This document shows positions 20,106-27,591 of a stretch of DNA of 51,034 bases, piece by piece (within the stretch, counting starts at the first letter, position 1; every line of letters begins with the position of its first letter). The notes beneath the pieces were generated by a model that made no database searches, was not told where the DNA came from, and was given only the letters and a program-made list of their open reading frames with translations. A program made the translations under genes and the position numbers. This stretch comes from Desulfovibrio oxyclinae DSM 11498 (lineage in GTDB: Bacteria > Desulfobacterota > Desulfovibrionia > Desulfovibrionales > Desulfovibrionaceae). The stretch spans positions 138,686 to 189,719 of the forward strand of contig NZ_AQXE01000008.1 of NCBI RefSeq assembly GCF_000375485.1. Direction: 5' to 3'.

Positions 20106-20552
20106 TCAGAACAGCGGAGTGCCGATCTTCTCGGGTTCGGAACACTGGCCGGCATCACTGAGCAGTTCGGCCAGCGTGATGGAATTGAGCTTGTCATACA
20201 TGGCTTCCGCGGCTTCCTGCCACAGGGAGCGAGTCAGGCAGGACTCCGCTCGCGAGCATACCGAGGGATCCCCGGTGCATTCCACGAGGCTGGTGCCGCC
20301 TTCCAAAACGCGAACTATTTCGCCCACCGTGATCTCGGTCGGTGACTTGGCGAGCATATGACCGCCACGGGGACCGCGTTTGCTCTTGATGAATCCGGCA
20401 GACTTGAGTTCCCGGATGAGTTTTTCGAGGTATTTGACGGATACTCCCTGCCGCTCGGCTATGTCGCCGATGCGAACCGGGGTCTCCTGGCCGTTCTGGG
20501 CGATGTCCAGAGCCATCCTTGTGCCGTATCTGCTTCGTGTCGTGAGTCTCAT
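20106..20552 (-). CDS. Rrf2-family transcriptional regulator, probably Fe-S containing
   Basis: 148 residues. The N-terminal winged HTH is typical of Rrf2 (MRLTTRSRYGTRMALDIA, GVSVKYLEKLIRELKSAGFIKSKRGPRGG). The three cysteines in ECTGDPSVCSRAESCLTR (spacing C-x6-C-x5-C) match the cluster-ligand region of IscR-like members, so it probably senses iron-sulfur or redox state. No iscS or cysteine-synthesis genes adjoin it. The nearest upstream genes are a metal-uptake pair, 140 nt away on the same strand. It ends at its own terminator. Confidence 0.88.
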   Translation of the reverse strand: MRLTTRSRYGTRMALDIAQNGQETPVRIGDIAERQGVSVKYLEKLIRELKSAGFIKSKRGPRGGHMLAKSPTEITVGEIVRVLEGGTSLVECTGDPSVCSRAESCLTRSLWQEAAEAMYDKLNSITLAELLSDAGQCSEPEKIGTPLF

Positions 20553-20692
20553 GATTTTCCCTACAAGGTGTGCGGATATATCAATTCGGGCGGTAAATCA
20601 ATAACCGATTCTGCCAACCGTGCATTTCATTCCATTATGGTATGGAAAAAACGGGAAACTGGCAAGTCTCGATTTTCGAATCGGAAACCTGA

Positions 20693-21274
20693 TCAGCCGC
20701 GCCGTGCTCGAGCGTAAGCCAGCAGGCCGCCGAGGCCGACAAGCCAGCCGATGCCGCCGAATATTTCCGTCAGTCCGGGGCCTTGTTCGTGCATTTGGGA
20801 AAGCATGGCTTTGACCGGTGCCAGCTCTTTCTTCAGCTCCTCCCGAACTACGCGGCGTACGTCTTCCCGAGCGGGAACGGTCTCTTGAGCCTGCGTGGGA
20901 GCCGCTTCAACGGTTTCCGTTTCAGTAGCGGCCTGAGCGGGTTGAGGGGCGATTTCCGAGGCGCGCACCGTCCAGTCGGCCTGATGCCCTTCTCCAGCGT
21001 GTATTACCAGTTTCAGGTCCATGCTGCCGTCACGGGCTTCTTCTGGAATGGGGAAGGCGAAATGTCCGGTTTCATCGGTGGTGCCGGAGAGCAGTTCCCG
21101 CCCGTCCGGAGCGTGTACGGTGACGGTCCCCTCGTTAACCCGTCTGCTATGGCTGTAGCCGCTGTCAGTGACGATGCGGTCGCCATCAACATAAGCGAAA
21201 ATGTTAACCCCATGAGCACTGGAAAGGGTAGGGAAGCACAGAATGAGAGCGAGAATCAGACAGAACTGGCGCAT
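20693..21274 (-). CDS. CbiL/NikL-like accessory protein of a metal ECF-type transporter
   Basis: 193 residues: a signal peptide (MRQFCLILALILCFPTLSSA), a beta-rich periplasmic domain starting HGVNIFAYVDGDRIVTDSGYS with carboxypeptidase-regulatory-like features (VTVHAPDGRELLSGTTDETGHFAFPIP), a Gln/Ala/Glu-rich linker, a charged helix (REDVRRVVREELKKELAPV) and a C-terminal transmembrane helix. The mature N-terminal His could contribute to Ni/Co binding. Eight nt separate it from cbiM. Family assignment rests on this architecture and neighbour. Confidence 0.7.
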   Translation of the reverse strand: MRQFCLILALILCFPTLSSAHGVNIFAYVDGDRIVTDSGYSHSRRVNEGTVTVHAPDGRELLSGTTDETGHFAFPIPEEARDGSMDLKLVIHAGEGHQADWTVRASEIAPQPAQAATETETVEAAPTQAQETVPAREDVRRVVREELKKELAPVKAMLSQMHEQGPGLTEIFGGIGWLVGLGGLLAYARARRG

Positions 21275-21282
21275 GATATCTC

Positions 21283-21888
21283 CTAGGCGGCACTGCCGTG
21301 CAGGATTTCGGGTTTGACACGGGCGAGAAAGGTGTAGGCAAAGCCACTGACGATTCCTTCGATGATCATAACCGGCAGGTGAGCCAGCGCCAATGCCTTG
21401 GCGGGCGCCGCGAACGCTTCGCCGGAAAGGGCCAGCGAAGTCGCAGTGAGCAAAGTGCTCAACAGGACGGCCATGAAGCCACATGCGAACGCCCCCGCAA
21501 AGCTGCGACTGCCGCCGGAGCGAAGCATGGGACCGAAGAGGTACCAGCACAGCACGGCCGGTGCGGCCATGTTGAACGTGTTCAGGCACAGCACGGTGAG
21601 ACCGCCGTACTGAAAAAGGACCGCTTGCAGAAGCAGGCCAGTGAGTATGGCCGGAAACGCGGCCCAGCCCAGAATGACGCCCAGCAGGCCGTTGAGGATG
21701 AGGTGTGCGTTGGCCGGGCCTATGGGGACATGGATCAGCGAGGCCACGAAGAACGCGGCGGACATGATGGCTGCGCCCATGACCTTGTCGTAGTCCATTT
21801 TTCCAAGGCCGATGGCGGTTCCGGCTGCACCGAGCAACCCTCCGCCGATGAGCACCTGTGCCGTGAGTACGCCTTCCGAGATGTGCAT
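21283..21888 (-). CDS. cbiM: CbiM/NikM-type nickel or cobalt transport membrane protein
   Basis: 201-residue membrane protein starting MHISEGVL. This exposed N-terminal Met-His is essential for metal binding in the CbiM/NikM family. The other family blocks, VPIGPANAHLILNGLLGVILGW and LNTFNMAAPAV, are present, with about six helices. Gene context: a CbiL-like partner follows, but no CbiQ (transmembrane) or CbiO (ATPase) is found nearby. The pair must work alone or recruit these from elsewhere. I could not tell nickel from cobalt, and no cobalamin-riboswitch motif was seen in the 100 nt upstream. Confidence 0.88.
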   Translation of the reverse strand: MHISEGVLTAQVLIGGGLLGAAGTAIGLGKMDYDKVMGAAIMSAAFFVASLIHVPIGPANAHLILNGLLGVILGWAAFPAILTGLLLQAVLFQYGGLTVLCLNTFNMAAPAVLCWYLFGPMLRSGGSRSFAGAFACGFMAVLLSTLLTATSLALSGEAFAAPAKALALAHLPVMIIEGIVSGFAYTFLARVKPEILHGSAA

Positions 21889-21990
21889 GAATTCTCCAGT
21901 GGGCCATGTTTCGTGTGAAGAATGATAAAGACGTATACGCCTCGACACGAGGGAAAGCAAGCTGCGCCGCAATTCGTGCGGCATGTTCAG

Positions 21991-22025
21991 AAAAAAGGCC
22001 GTCCCGAAGCTTCGGGACGGCCTTT
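21991..22025 (-). terminator. Terminator of the potABCD operon
   Basis: Perfect 32-nt palindrome AAAGGCCGTCCCGAAG / CTTCGGGACGGCCTTT. On the minus strand it is followed by TTTC. It lies about 20 nt after the potD stop. Confidence 0.9.
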
Positions 22026-22046
22026 GATGACGGTTGCGGAAGAGGG

Positions 22047-23090
22047 CTAGTTGCCGCTCTTGAGCAGGTTCCAGTATTTTTCGTAGGTTACCACGGCTTC
22101 GCCCACGTCGTCCTGGAAGTCGGACTTTTTCATGACTTCCGCAGGCGGGAAGATGACGGGGTTGTTGCGCAGTTCGTCAGGCAGAAGCTCCATGGCCGCC
22201 TTGTTCGGAGTGCCATACCCCCACTCGCGTACCATCTGGGCCGCCACTTCCGGGCGCAGGATGTAATTGATGAAGGCGTGGGCCTCCTCCACGTTCTCGG
22301 CGCCGGCGGGGATGGCCAGACAGTCCATCCACATGATGCCGCCTTCCTCGGGCCAGTTGAACTTGAGGGATTCGATTTCGCCCGAGGCGACATAGGCCTC
22401 GCCGTTCCAGATCATGCCGACGGAGACTTCTCCGTTGAGGAAGGGGGTCTTGGGCGTGTCGTTGTTGAAGGTGCGCACGGCCGGGAAGAGCTTCTTGAGC
22501 TTTTCGTAAGCTTCTTCAATGTGCGCGGGGTCGGTGTCGTTGATGGAGTAGCCAAGGGAAGCCAGTGCCATGCCGAAGACTTCGCGAACGTCGTTTTGCA
22601 GCTGGATCTGGCCCTTGTACTTTTCATTCCAGAGGTCGTCCCACGACATGGATTCGGGATTCTCGTACCATTCGGTGTTCAGCAGGATGCCGCTGCCGCC
22701 CCAGCTGTACGGGACCGCATAGGCGGCTTCGGGGTCGAAGCTTTTGCCCAGAAAGTCCTTGTCCAGGTTTTTCCAGTTGGGAATCATGGATTTGTCGAGC
22801 TTGCGGAGCAGGCCCTCGCGGCGCATCTTGCTCACGAAATAGGTGGAGGGCACGACGATGTCGAAGCCCTTGCCGTCCATGAGCTTGAGCTTGGCATACA
22901 TGGCTTCGTTGCTGTCGTATGTGGAGTAGACAACCTCGATGCCGGTCTCCTCCGTGAACTGCTCCAGCACGCCCTCGGGGATGTATTCGGTCCAGTTGTA
23001 CACGTACACTTTTCCGGAACCGGCAAAGGCCGTGGCCGCGGACAGCAGTGCCGCGGCGAGAAGCGCGGCGACGGTCACGAGTCGTTTCAT
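22047..23090 (-). CDS. potD: Spermidine/putrescine-binding periplasmic protein
   Basis: 347 residues: signal peptide MKRLVTVAALLAAALLSAATAFA, then VYVYNWTEYIPEGVLEQF, the hallmark opening of PotD/PotF. YDSNEAMYAKLK, VPYSWGGSGILLN and NGEVSVGMIWNGEAYVA are further family blocks. The tryptophans and acidic residues in these blocks line the polyamine pocket. The ATG at 23090 overlaps the potC stop (ATGA) and follows GAGG. It is the last gene of a complete potABCD operon; whether it prefers spermidine or putrescine is not decidable here. Confidence 0.95.
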   Translation of the reverse strand: MKRLVTVAALLAAALLSAATAFAGSGKVYVYNWTEYIPEGVLEQFTEETGIEVVYSTYDSNEAMYAKLKLMDGKGFDIVVPSTYFVSKMRREGLLRKLDKSMIPNWKNLDKDFLGKSFDPEAAYAVPYSWGGSGILLNTEWYENPESMSWDDLWNEKYKGQIQLQNDVREVFGMALASLGYSINDTDPAHIEEAYEKLKKLFPAVRTFNNDTPKTPFLNGEVSVGMIWNGEAYVASGEIESLKFNWPEEGGIMWMDCLAIPAGAENVEEAHAFINYILRPEVAAQMVREWGYGTPNKAAMELLPDELRNNPVIFPPAEVMKKSDFQDDVGEAVVTYEKYWNLLKSGN

Positions 23091-23854
23091 TTCTTTTTCC
23101 TCATCAGCAGTTGCGAAGTGAAAACAAGGCATACGGTGATGCCGACCATGATCGCACTCAGGGCGTTGACGTCCGGTTTCACGCCCATCCTTACCATTGC
23201 ATATATGCGCAGCGGAAGAATTTCAAAGTCGGGGCCCGTTACAAAAAAGCTGATGATCACGTCGTCCATGGACAGCGTGAACGAAAGCAGCCACCCGGCC
23301 AGCACGGCGGGCAGGCACATGGGCAGGATGATGTGCCTGAAGGTCTTGTACTCGCCCGCGTAGAGGTCTTCCGCCGCTTCGATCAAATGCGGGTCGAATC
23401 CGTTGAGCCGGGACATGACCGTGGCCGTGACAAAAGGCGTGCAGAAGGTCACGTGGGCGATGAGCAGGGGCCAGAATCCCGGCTCCATGCCCAGCAACAT
23501 GAAGAGCAGCAGCAGGGAGACGCCCATGACGATGTCCGGGCTCATCATGATTACGAAAACACCCGCCTTTAGGATGTTCTTGCCATGGAACCGGTAGCGG
23601 TACAGGGCCACGGCCAGCAGCGTGCCGAGGCAGGTGGCCAGCGTGGCGGCCAACACCGCGATGGTTAGCGAGTTCAGGGCGGCGTCCAGTAGCTGATCGT
23701 TGCCCATGAGTTTGACGTACCACTTCCAGGTGAAGCCCTTCCATGCGGTGGAGTACTTGGAATCGTTGAAGGAAAAGATAACCAGCACGATGATGGGCAG
23801 GTACAGGAAAAGGTAGACCGGCAGGAGCCGGAGCGCGGTGGAGAATCGCCTCAC
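23087..23854 (-). CDS. potC: Spermidine/putrescine ABC transporter permease
   Basis: 255-residue inner-membrane permease with six predicted helices. It begins RLLPVYLFLYLPIIVLVIFSFNDSKYSTAWKGFTWKWY, typical of PotC. The coupling loop is EAAEDLYAGEYKTFRHIILPMCLP. It overlaps potB and potD by ATGA junctions, so all are translated together. It pairs with PotB to form the channel. Confidence 0.95.
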   Translation of the reverse strand: MRRFSTALRLLPVYLFLYLPIIVLVIFSFNDSKYSTAWKGFTWKWYVKLMGNDQLLDAALNSLTIAVLAATLATCLGTLLAVALYRYRFHGKNILKAGVFVIMMSPDIVMGVSLLLLFMLLGMEPGFWPLLIAHVTFCTPFVTATVMSRLNGFDPHLIEAAEDLYAGEYKTFRHIILPMCLPAVLAGWLLSFTLSMDDVIISFFVTGPDFEILPLRIYAMVRMGVKPDVNALSAIMVGITVCLVFTSQLLMRKKK

Positions 23855-24717
23855 AGTTTAGACCCTCCGTGCTGTCCCAGCTTGCGGGAGCTTCTTCCGT
23901 AGAGCCACATCAGGCCGAGCATGAGCAGCGTCAGCACCACGGAGGCGGCGGAGCCCACGGGCCAGTCGCGCGCGGTGAGGAACTGGTTCTTGATGAAGTT
24001 GCCCACGATGAGGTGCTTGCCGCCGCCGAGGATGTCCGGAATGAAGAACATGCCAAGGGCGGGCAGGAAGACCATCATGCATCCTGCGATGATGCCGGGC
24101 CGGGTCAGGGGCAGCACCACGTGAAAGAACGTGCGCATTCCGCTGGCGCCGAGATCCTTGGCGGCTTCGATCATGCGGCCGTCGAGTTTCTCGATGGAAG
24201 AGTAGAGCGGCAGGATCATGAACGGCAGCAGGGTGTAGGTCAGGCCCGCGAAGATGGCGAACTCGCTGTACATGAAGGAGACCGGCCGATCCGCGAAGCC
24301 GAGGCCGGTGAGCAGCATGGAGATGACCCCGCGCCCCTTGAGCACGAAGACCATGGCATAGGTGCGAATGAGCGAGTTGGTCCAGAAGGGGATCATGACC
24401 AGCAGGAGCAGCAACCCCTTATGCTTGGAGCGCAGCCGGGCCAGCGTCCACGCGAACGGGTAGGCGGCAAGCAGGCATATGAGCGTCGCGGTGCCTGCCA
24501 GATAGACGGACTTGAGCAGCACGTCCAGAAACAGCGGGCTCAGGATGGTGGAGTAGCCGTGCAGGGAAAAGTCGAAAGCCACGAACGTCGCTTCGTCCCG
24601 CTCCAGAAAGCTGGTGAGCAGGATGAGCAGGTTCGGAACCAGCACGAAGGCGGCCATCCAGATGACGGCCGAACCGAGGGATACGCGCCTAAACAGGCGG
24701 GGCGTCCTGATCTTCAT
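23851..24717 (-). CDS. potB: Spermidine/putrescine ABC transporter permease
   Basis: 288-residue partner permease with six helices. PotB-like blocks are PNLLILLTSFLERDE, FWTNSLIRTYAMVFVLKGRGVI and the coupling loop EAAKDLGASGMRTFFHVVLPLTRPG. The start lies 29 nt inside the end of potA, which indicates translational coupling. Confidence 0.95.
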   Translation of the reverse strand: MKIRTPRLFRRVSLGSAVIWMAAFVLVPNLLILLTSFLERDEATFVAFDFSLHGYSTILSPLFLDVLLKSVYLAGTATLICLLAAYPFAWTLARLRSKHKGLLLLLVMIPFWTNSLIRTYAMVFVLKGRGVISMLLTGLGFADRPVSFMYSEFAIFAGLTYTLLPFMILPLYSSIEKLDGRMIEAAKDLGASGMRTFFHVVLPLTRPGIIAGCMMVFLPALGMFFIPDILGGGKHLIVGNFIKNQFLTARDWPVGSAASVVLTLLMLGLMWLYGRSSRKLGQHGGSKL

Positions 24718-25804
24718 CGGGCAGTATAACCTCCCATCCCTTGTACCAGCTGACCACGATGCGGTCGCCGGGCTTGTGCCAGATGCGGTCGTCGTCCTCG
24801 TTGAAAAACTCGGTCACGAGGATGTGCTTGCCGGAGTCGGTGGCGATGACCATGTCCCACGTGCTGCCCTTGTAGATGGTCTCGGTGACCGTTCCGGGCA
24901 GCCACAGGGCGTGCTGGGTGTCGCTCTTGAGTTCCACGAGGATGTCTTCCGGACGCAGGATGATCTTGATCGGCTGGCCCGGCTGGAAATCCTTGGAGGT
25001 CTTGAGCTCGCAGGGCAGCCCCTCCACCATGGCGTTCAGGGTTTCGCCTTCCTTGGAGACGACCTCGCCGTCGAGGATGCTCGTCTCTCCCACGAAGCGC
25101 GCCACGTAGAGGTTGACCGGTTCCTCGTACACCTCTTCGGGGGTGCCGATCTGCTCGATGCGGCCTTCGTTCATGACCACCACGCGATCGGACATGGCGA
25201 ACGCCTCTTCCTGATCGTGGGTTACGAAGACAAAGGTCATACCCAGCTCCCGGCACATGCGCTTGAGGCGGACCTGCATGCGCTTGCGCAGCTTGGCGTC
25301 CAGTGCGGAGAGCGGCTCGTCCAACAGCAGGGCCAGCGGCTTGTTCACCACGGCGCGGGCAATGGCCACGCGCTGCTGCTGCCCTCCGGAAAGGCTGTCC
25401 GGCTTGCGGTTGGCCAGATAGGCGAGGTCCACGAGGTCCAGCGCCTCGTTCACGCGCTCGTCTATCTCGCGGGCCGAGACGCCGTGCATCTTCAGGCCGA
25501 AGGCGAGATTGTCGCGTACGCTCATGTGCGGGAACAGCGCGTAGCTTTGAAATACGGTATTGACGCGGCGGCTGTTGGCGGGCTTGTCGTTGATGCGCTC
25601 GCCGCCGAGATGGATGGAGCCCTCGTCGGGCGTTTCGAAGCCCGCGAGAAGCCGAAGGATAGTCGTCTTGCCGCAACCGCTCGGGCCGAGGATGGTCAGG
25701 AACTCGCCATCCCTGATGTCGAGGCTCACCCTGTCCAGAACGGTGGTGTCGTCGAACCTCTTCACGAGGTTGTCCAACCGAATGATCGGATCGGTGCCAG
25801 TCAT
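24689..25804 (-). CDS. potA: Spermidine/putrescine ABC transporter ATPase
   Basis: 371 residues. The ABC domain has Walker A GPSGCGKTT, Q-loop VFQSYALFPHMS, signature LSGGQQQRVAIARAVV, Walker B LALLLDEPLSALD and switch VTHDQEEAFAMSD. A C-terminal TOBE-type domain from about 270 (IILRPEDILVEL) fits the MalK/PotA group. The ATG at 25804 follows GGGGGG. It is the first gene of potABCD. The upstream 340-nt region carries its promoter; TATACT on the minus strand at 25881-25886 is a possible -10 box. Confidence 0.95.
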   Translation of the reverse strand: MTGTDPIIRLDNLVKRFDDTTVLDRVSLDIRDGEFLTILGPSGCGKTTILRLLAGFETPDEGSIHLGGERINDKPANSRRVNTVFQSYALFPHMSVRDNLAFGLKMHGVSAREIDERVNEALDLVDLAYLANRKPDSLSGGQQQRVAIARAVVNKPLALLLDEPLSALDAKLRKRMQVRLKRMCRELGMTFVFVTHDQEEAFAMSDRVVVMNEGRIEQIGTPEEVYEEPVNLYVARFVGETSILDGEVVSKEGETLNAMVEGLPCELKTSKDFQPGQPIKIILRPEDILVELKSDTQHALWLPGTVTETIYKGSTWDMVIATDSGKHILVTEFFNEDDDRIWHKPGDRIVVSWYKGWEVILPDEDQDAPPV

Positions 25805-26146
25805 TCCGGTCCCCCCATTACGCTAGTTTCCAGTCCGTCCGTGGACGGCGGGCCGCTCCGGCTCTGGCCGGACGTGGCGTAGTATATTTTTTTTGCTGAG
25901 AAGAAAACCGTAAATTTCATGTTTTGCCGAAGCGCCGCAAGAAAGTCCGGCCATGGAGAATCATGCGGTGGCCAATGCCGAGAGCAACCATTGCATATCC
26001 GGGCATTTTTTGCACCTTCGATGGCGAAAGGACGATTTTTCAGGGTTTCGGGAAGGGCCATGCCGGGTGCGAAAACCGGTATTTGCCGCAGGGCACGGGG
26101 TTTGCTATGGTTATGGAAGTACTAAGCCTCGCGCACAGGATGCATC
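25805..26146. other. Intergenic region between potA and the small secreted-peptide gene
   Basis: 342 nt with divergent genes at its ends. No credible coding sequence was found. It contains a possible leftward -10 box for potA (25881-25886) and a better rightward promoter at 26083-26111. Confidence 0.5.
26083..26111 (+). promoter_or_regulatory. Promoter of the small secreted-peptide gene
   Basis: TTGCCG at 26083-26088 and TATGGT at 26106-26111 with a 17-bp spacer, ending 35 nt before the ATG at 26147. Confidence 0.45.
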
Positions 26147-26290
26147 ATGGAAAGAAGACTTTTTTTACGTTGGCTGGCCGCGCTGCCCGCGGTGCTGATC
26201 GCGACGCCCGTTCAGGCGGGCAAGAAGAAAGTCGTGATCACCGGCAAGGGCGGCAAGGTCACGGACGTCAAGGAAGGGTCCGACAAATAG
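26147..26290 (+). CDS. 47-residue exported peptide with a twin-arginine-like signal
   Basis: Short gene with its own promoter and ribosome site (AGGA six bases before the ATG). The N-terminus MERRLFLRWLAALPAV matches the Tat consensus RRxFL, followed by a hydrophobic stretch and the signal-peptidase site PVQA. Cleavage would leave a mature peptide of about 23 residues that is very basic and Gly/Lys-rich (GKKKVVITGKGGKVTDVKEG). I do not recognise it. It is followed by a hairpin. The coding call rests on the signal, spacing and base pattern; it needs expression evidence. Confidence 0.6.
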   Translation: MERRLFLRWLAALPAVLIATPVQAGKKKVVITGKGGKVTDVKEGSDK

Positions 26291-26292
26291 GG

Positions 26293-26331
26293 AAAAGGCG
26301 CGACATCCCCGTGTGGGAATGCCGCGCCCGT
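26293..26331 (-). terminator. Terminator between the small peptide gene and the gene at 26356
   Basis: Imperfect hairpin GGCGCGACATCCCC / GGGAATGCCGCGCC around GTGT. On the minus strand it is followed by TTTTCCC. It lies 25 nt past the stop of the leftward gene at 26356 and may serve both strands. Confidence 0.6.
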
Positions 26332-26355
26332 TGCGTGAATCGTTCGCGCAAAGTC

Positions 26356-26856
26356 CTACTGAACCGTTCCGCAGGAAGGGGATTCAGGGTCGGTGTTGTG
26401 AAGTTTGGCGAGGTATTCCTTGACCTCGTCCAGTTCCTTCCACTCGTTGAAGCTCTGTTCCCAGTCGGAGAAGAAGAGGCCTTCCTGCTCCAGAATGGAC
26501 TCGTGCATCTTGACCCAGATGTTGAAGACGTACATGTCGATCTTGAACTGCGGAGCGTCGAACACTCTGGGGATCACAGAGGGGTCGTACTTCTCGCCGT
26601 CCAGATTGGATGCGATGTGGGCACACACTGCGTCATGGCTGGACTGCTGGGTGATGGAGTGCTCGTTCATCACCTCTGCCAGGCTGTGAAGGCGCGGATA
26701 CTCCGACTTGATTCGCTGCATGACCTCTTCGGGGATTTCCACGAAAAGTGTTCCGTCTTCCTTTTCGACAATATAGTGGAAGCGGAGCCACTGGTCGAAC
26801 TGGAAAACCTGGACCGCGTCGTTGATGGCGGCCTTGAGACTCAAGCTTTTGATCAT
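26356..26856 (-). CDS. Conserved hypothetical protein, soluble, acidic
   Basis: 166 residues beginning [18 protein letters not shown] with AAGGAG upstream. No signal peptide, no membrane segment and no motif that I recognise. The composition is acidic and aromatic-rich ([34 protein letters not shown]), suggesting a helical soluble protein. The C-terminus ends with a lone Cys (SPSCGTVQ). It is a single gene with its own terminator, divergent from a small basic-peptide gene. Confidence 0.7.
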   Translation of the reverse strand: MIKSLSLKAAINDAVQVFQFDQWLRFHYIVEKEDGTLFVEIPEEVMQRIKSEYPRLHSLAEVMNEHSITQQSSHDAVCAHIASNLDGEKYDPSVIPRVFDAPQFKIDMYVFNIWVKMHESILEQEGLFFSDWEQSFNEWKELDEVKEYLAKLHNTDPESPSCGTVQ

Positions 26857-27024
26857 CTGGGTTCTCCTTGGCGATTTTCGTTGCCCGGAAATATGGTCAC
26901 GATTCGGGTTCGCGTCAAGTCCGACGATGCTCGCAGGGGGACTGGACAATCGGGGCGTGTTGGGGTATGCATCTCGGCTCGCAAGAATCAAATCGGCCCA
27001 AGGGCCGCATTCAAGGAGAATACC

Positions 27025-27138
27025 ATGGCCAAACACAAGAAGCACGAACGCAAGAAGAAGCTCGACCGCAGGCGCCAGCGCCGCGCAAAGAACCTCAAGG
27101 CCCGCATCAAGGAAGCCAAGGCTGCTGCAGCCAAGTAG
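27025..27138 (+). CDS. 37-residue Lys/Arg-rich small protein
   Basis: ATG at 27025 with AAGGAG upstream and a clear stop. The whole sequence is a charged helix ([20 protein letters not shown]..., then an Ala-Lys tail). More than half of the residues are basic, so nucleic-acid or ribosome association is a reasonable guess, but the family is not known to me. It sits 23 nt before the FmdB-type zinc-ribbon gene and probably shares its transcript. Confidence 0.6.
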   Translation: MAKHKKHERKKKLDRRRQRRAKNLKARIKEAKAAAAK

Positions 27139-27161
27139 TTTCACCGGAGGTGAGGGCCGCC

Positions 27162-27515
27162 ATGCCCATCTACGAATATCAATGCGAAAAGTGCGCCCAC
27201 GTGTTCGAGGAGTGGCAGTCCGGGTTCGATGAACTGGACCAGGAGTGCCCCGAATGCGGAGCGGCGGGAAAGCGGCTGATCTCCAACACGTCCTTCATTC
27301 TCAAGGGTTCCGGATGGTATGTCACGGAATACGGCGGAAAAAAGGGCTCGGGTGGAGAGGCAGCCGCCGATTCGGGCGAGGGAAGCGGCGACGGCGCCGC
27401 CGATGCCTCGTCCGGAGATTCCGGGGACGCGGCTTCCGCCGCATCCGGAGGCAGTTCACCGAGCGACTCCGCCCAGAGCGCTTCGGGGAGTGCATCCACA
27501 CAGGCCGACGCCTGA
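27162..27515 (+). CDS. FmdB-family zinc-ribbon protein with long Ser/Gly/Ala/Asp tail
   Basis: 117 residues. The N-terminal 45 residues form the FmdB/CxxC regulatory ribbon: [19 protein letters not shown], then [30 protein letters not shown]. The remaining half is low-complexity, very acidic and small-residue rich ([31 protein letters not shown]). Its role is uncertain. Proteins of this family were named after a putative formamidase regulator. It ends at a terminator just before purB. Confidence 0.85.
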   Translation: MPIYEYQCEKCAHVFEEWQSGFDELDQECPECGAAGKRLISNTSFILKGSGWYVTEYGGKKGSGGEAAADSGEGSGDGAADASSGDSGDAASAASGGSSPSDSAQSASGSASTQADA

Positions 27516-27527
27516 CCGGATGCAATG

Positions 27528-27552
27528 AAGGCAGCCGAGGCTGCCTTTTTTT
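27528..27552 (+). terminator. Terminator after the FmdB-family gene
   Basis: AAGGCAG, loop CCGAGG, CTGCCTT, then TTTTT. It lies 12 nt after the stop. Confidence 0.85.
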
Positions 27553-27591
27553 ACGGCCTAAACAAACCGACAACGACTTCGGGAGAAGGGC

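Noticed and set aside
21889..21990. Possible cobalamin or NiCo riboswitch before cbiM
   Set aside because: No conserved B12-box or other riboswitch core was found in the short leader.
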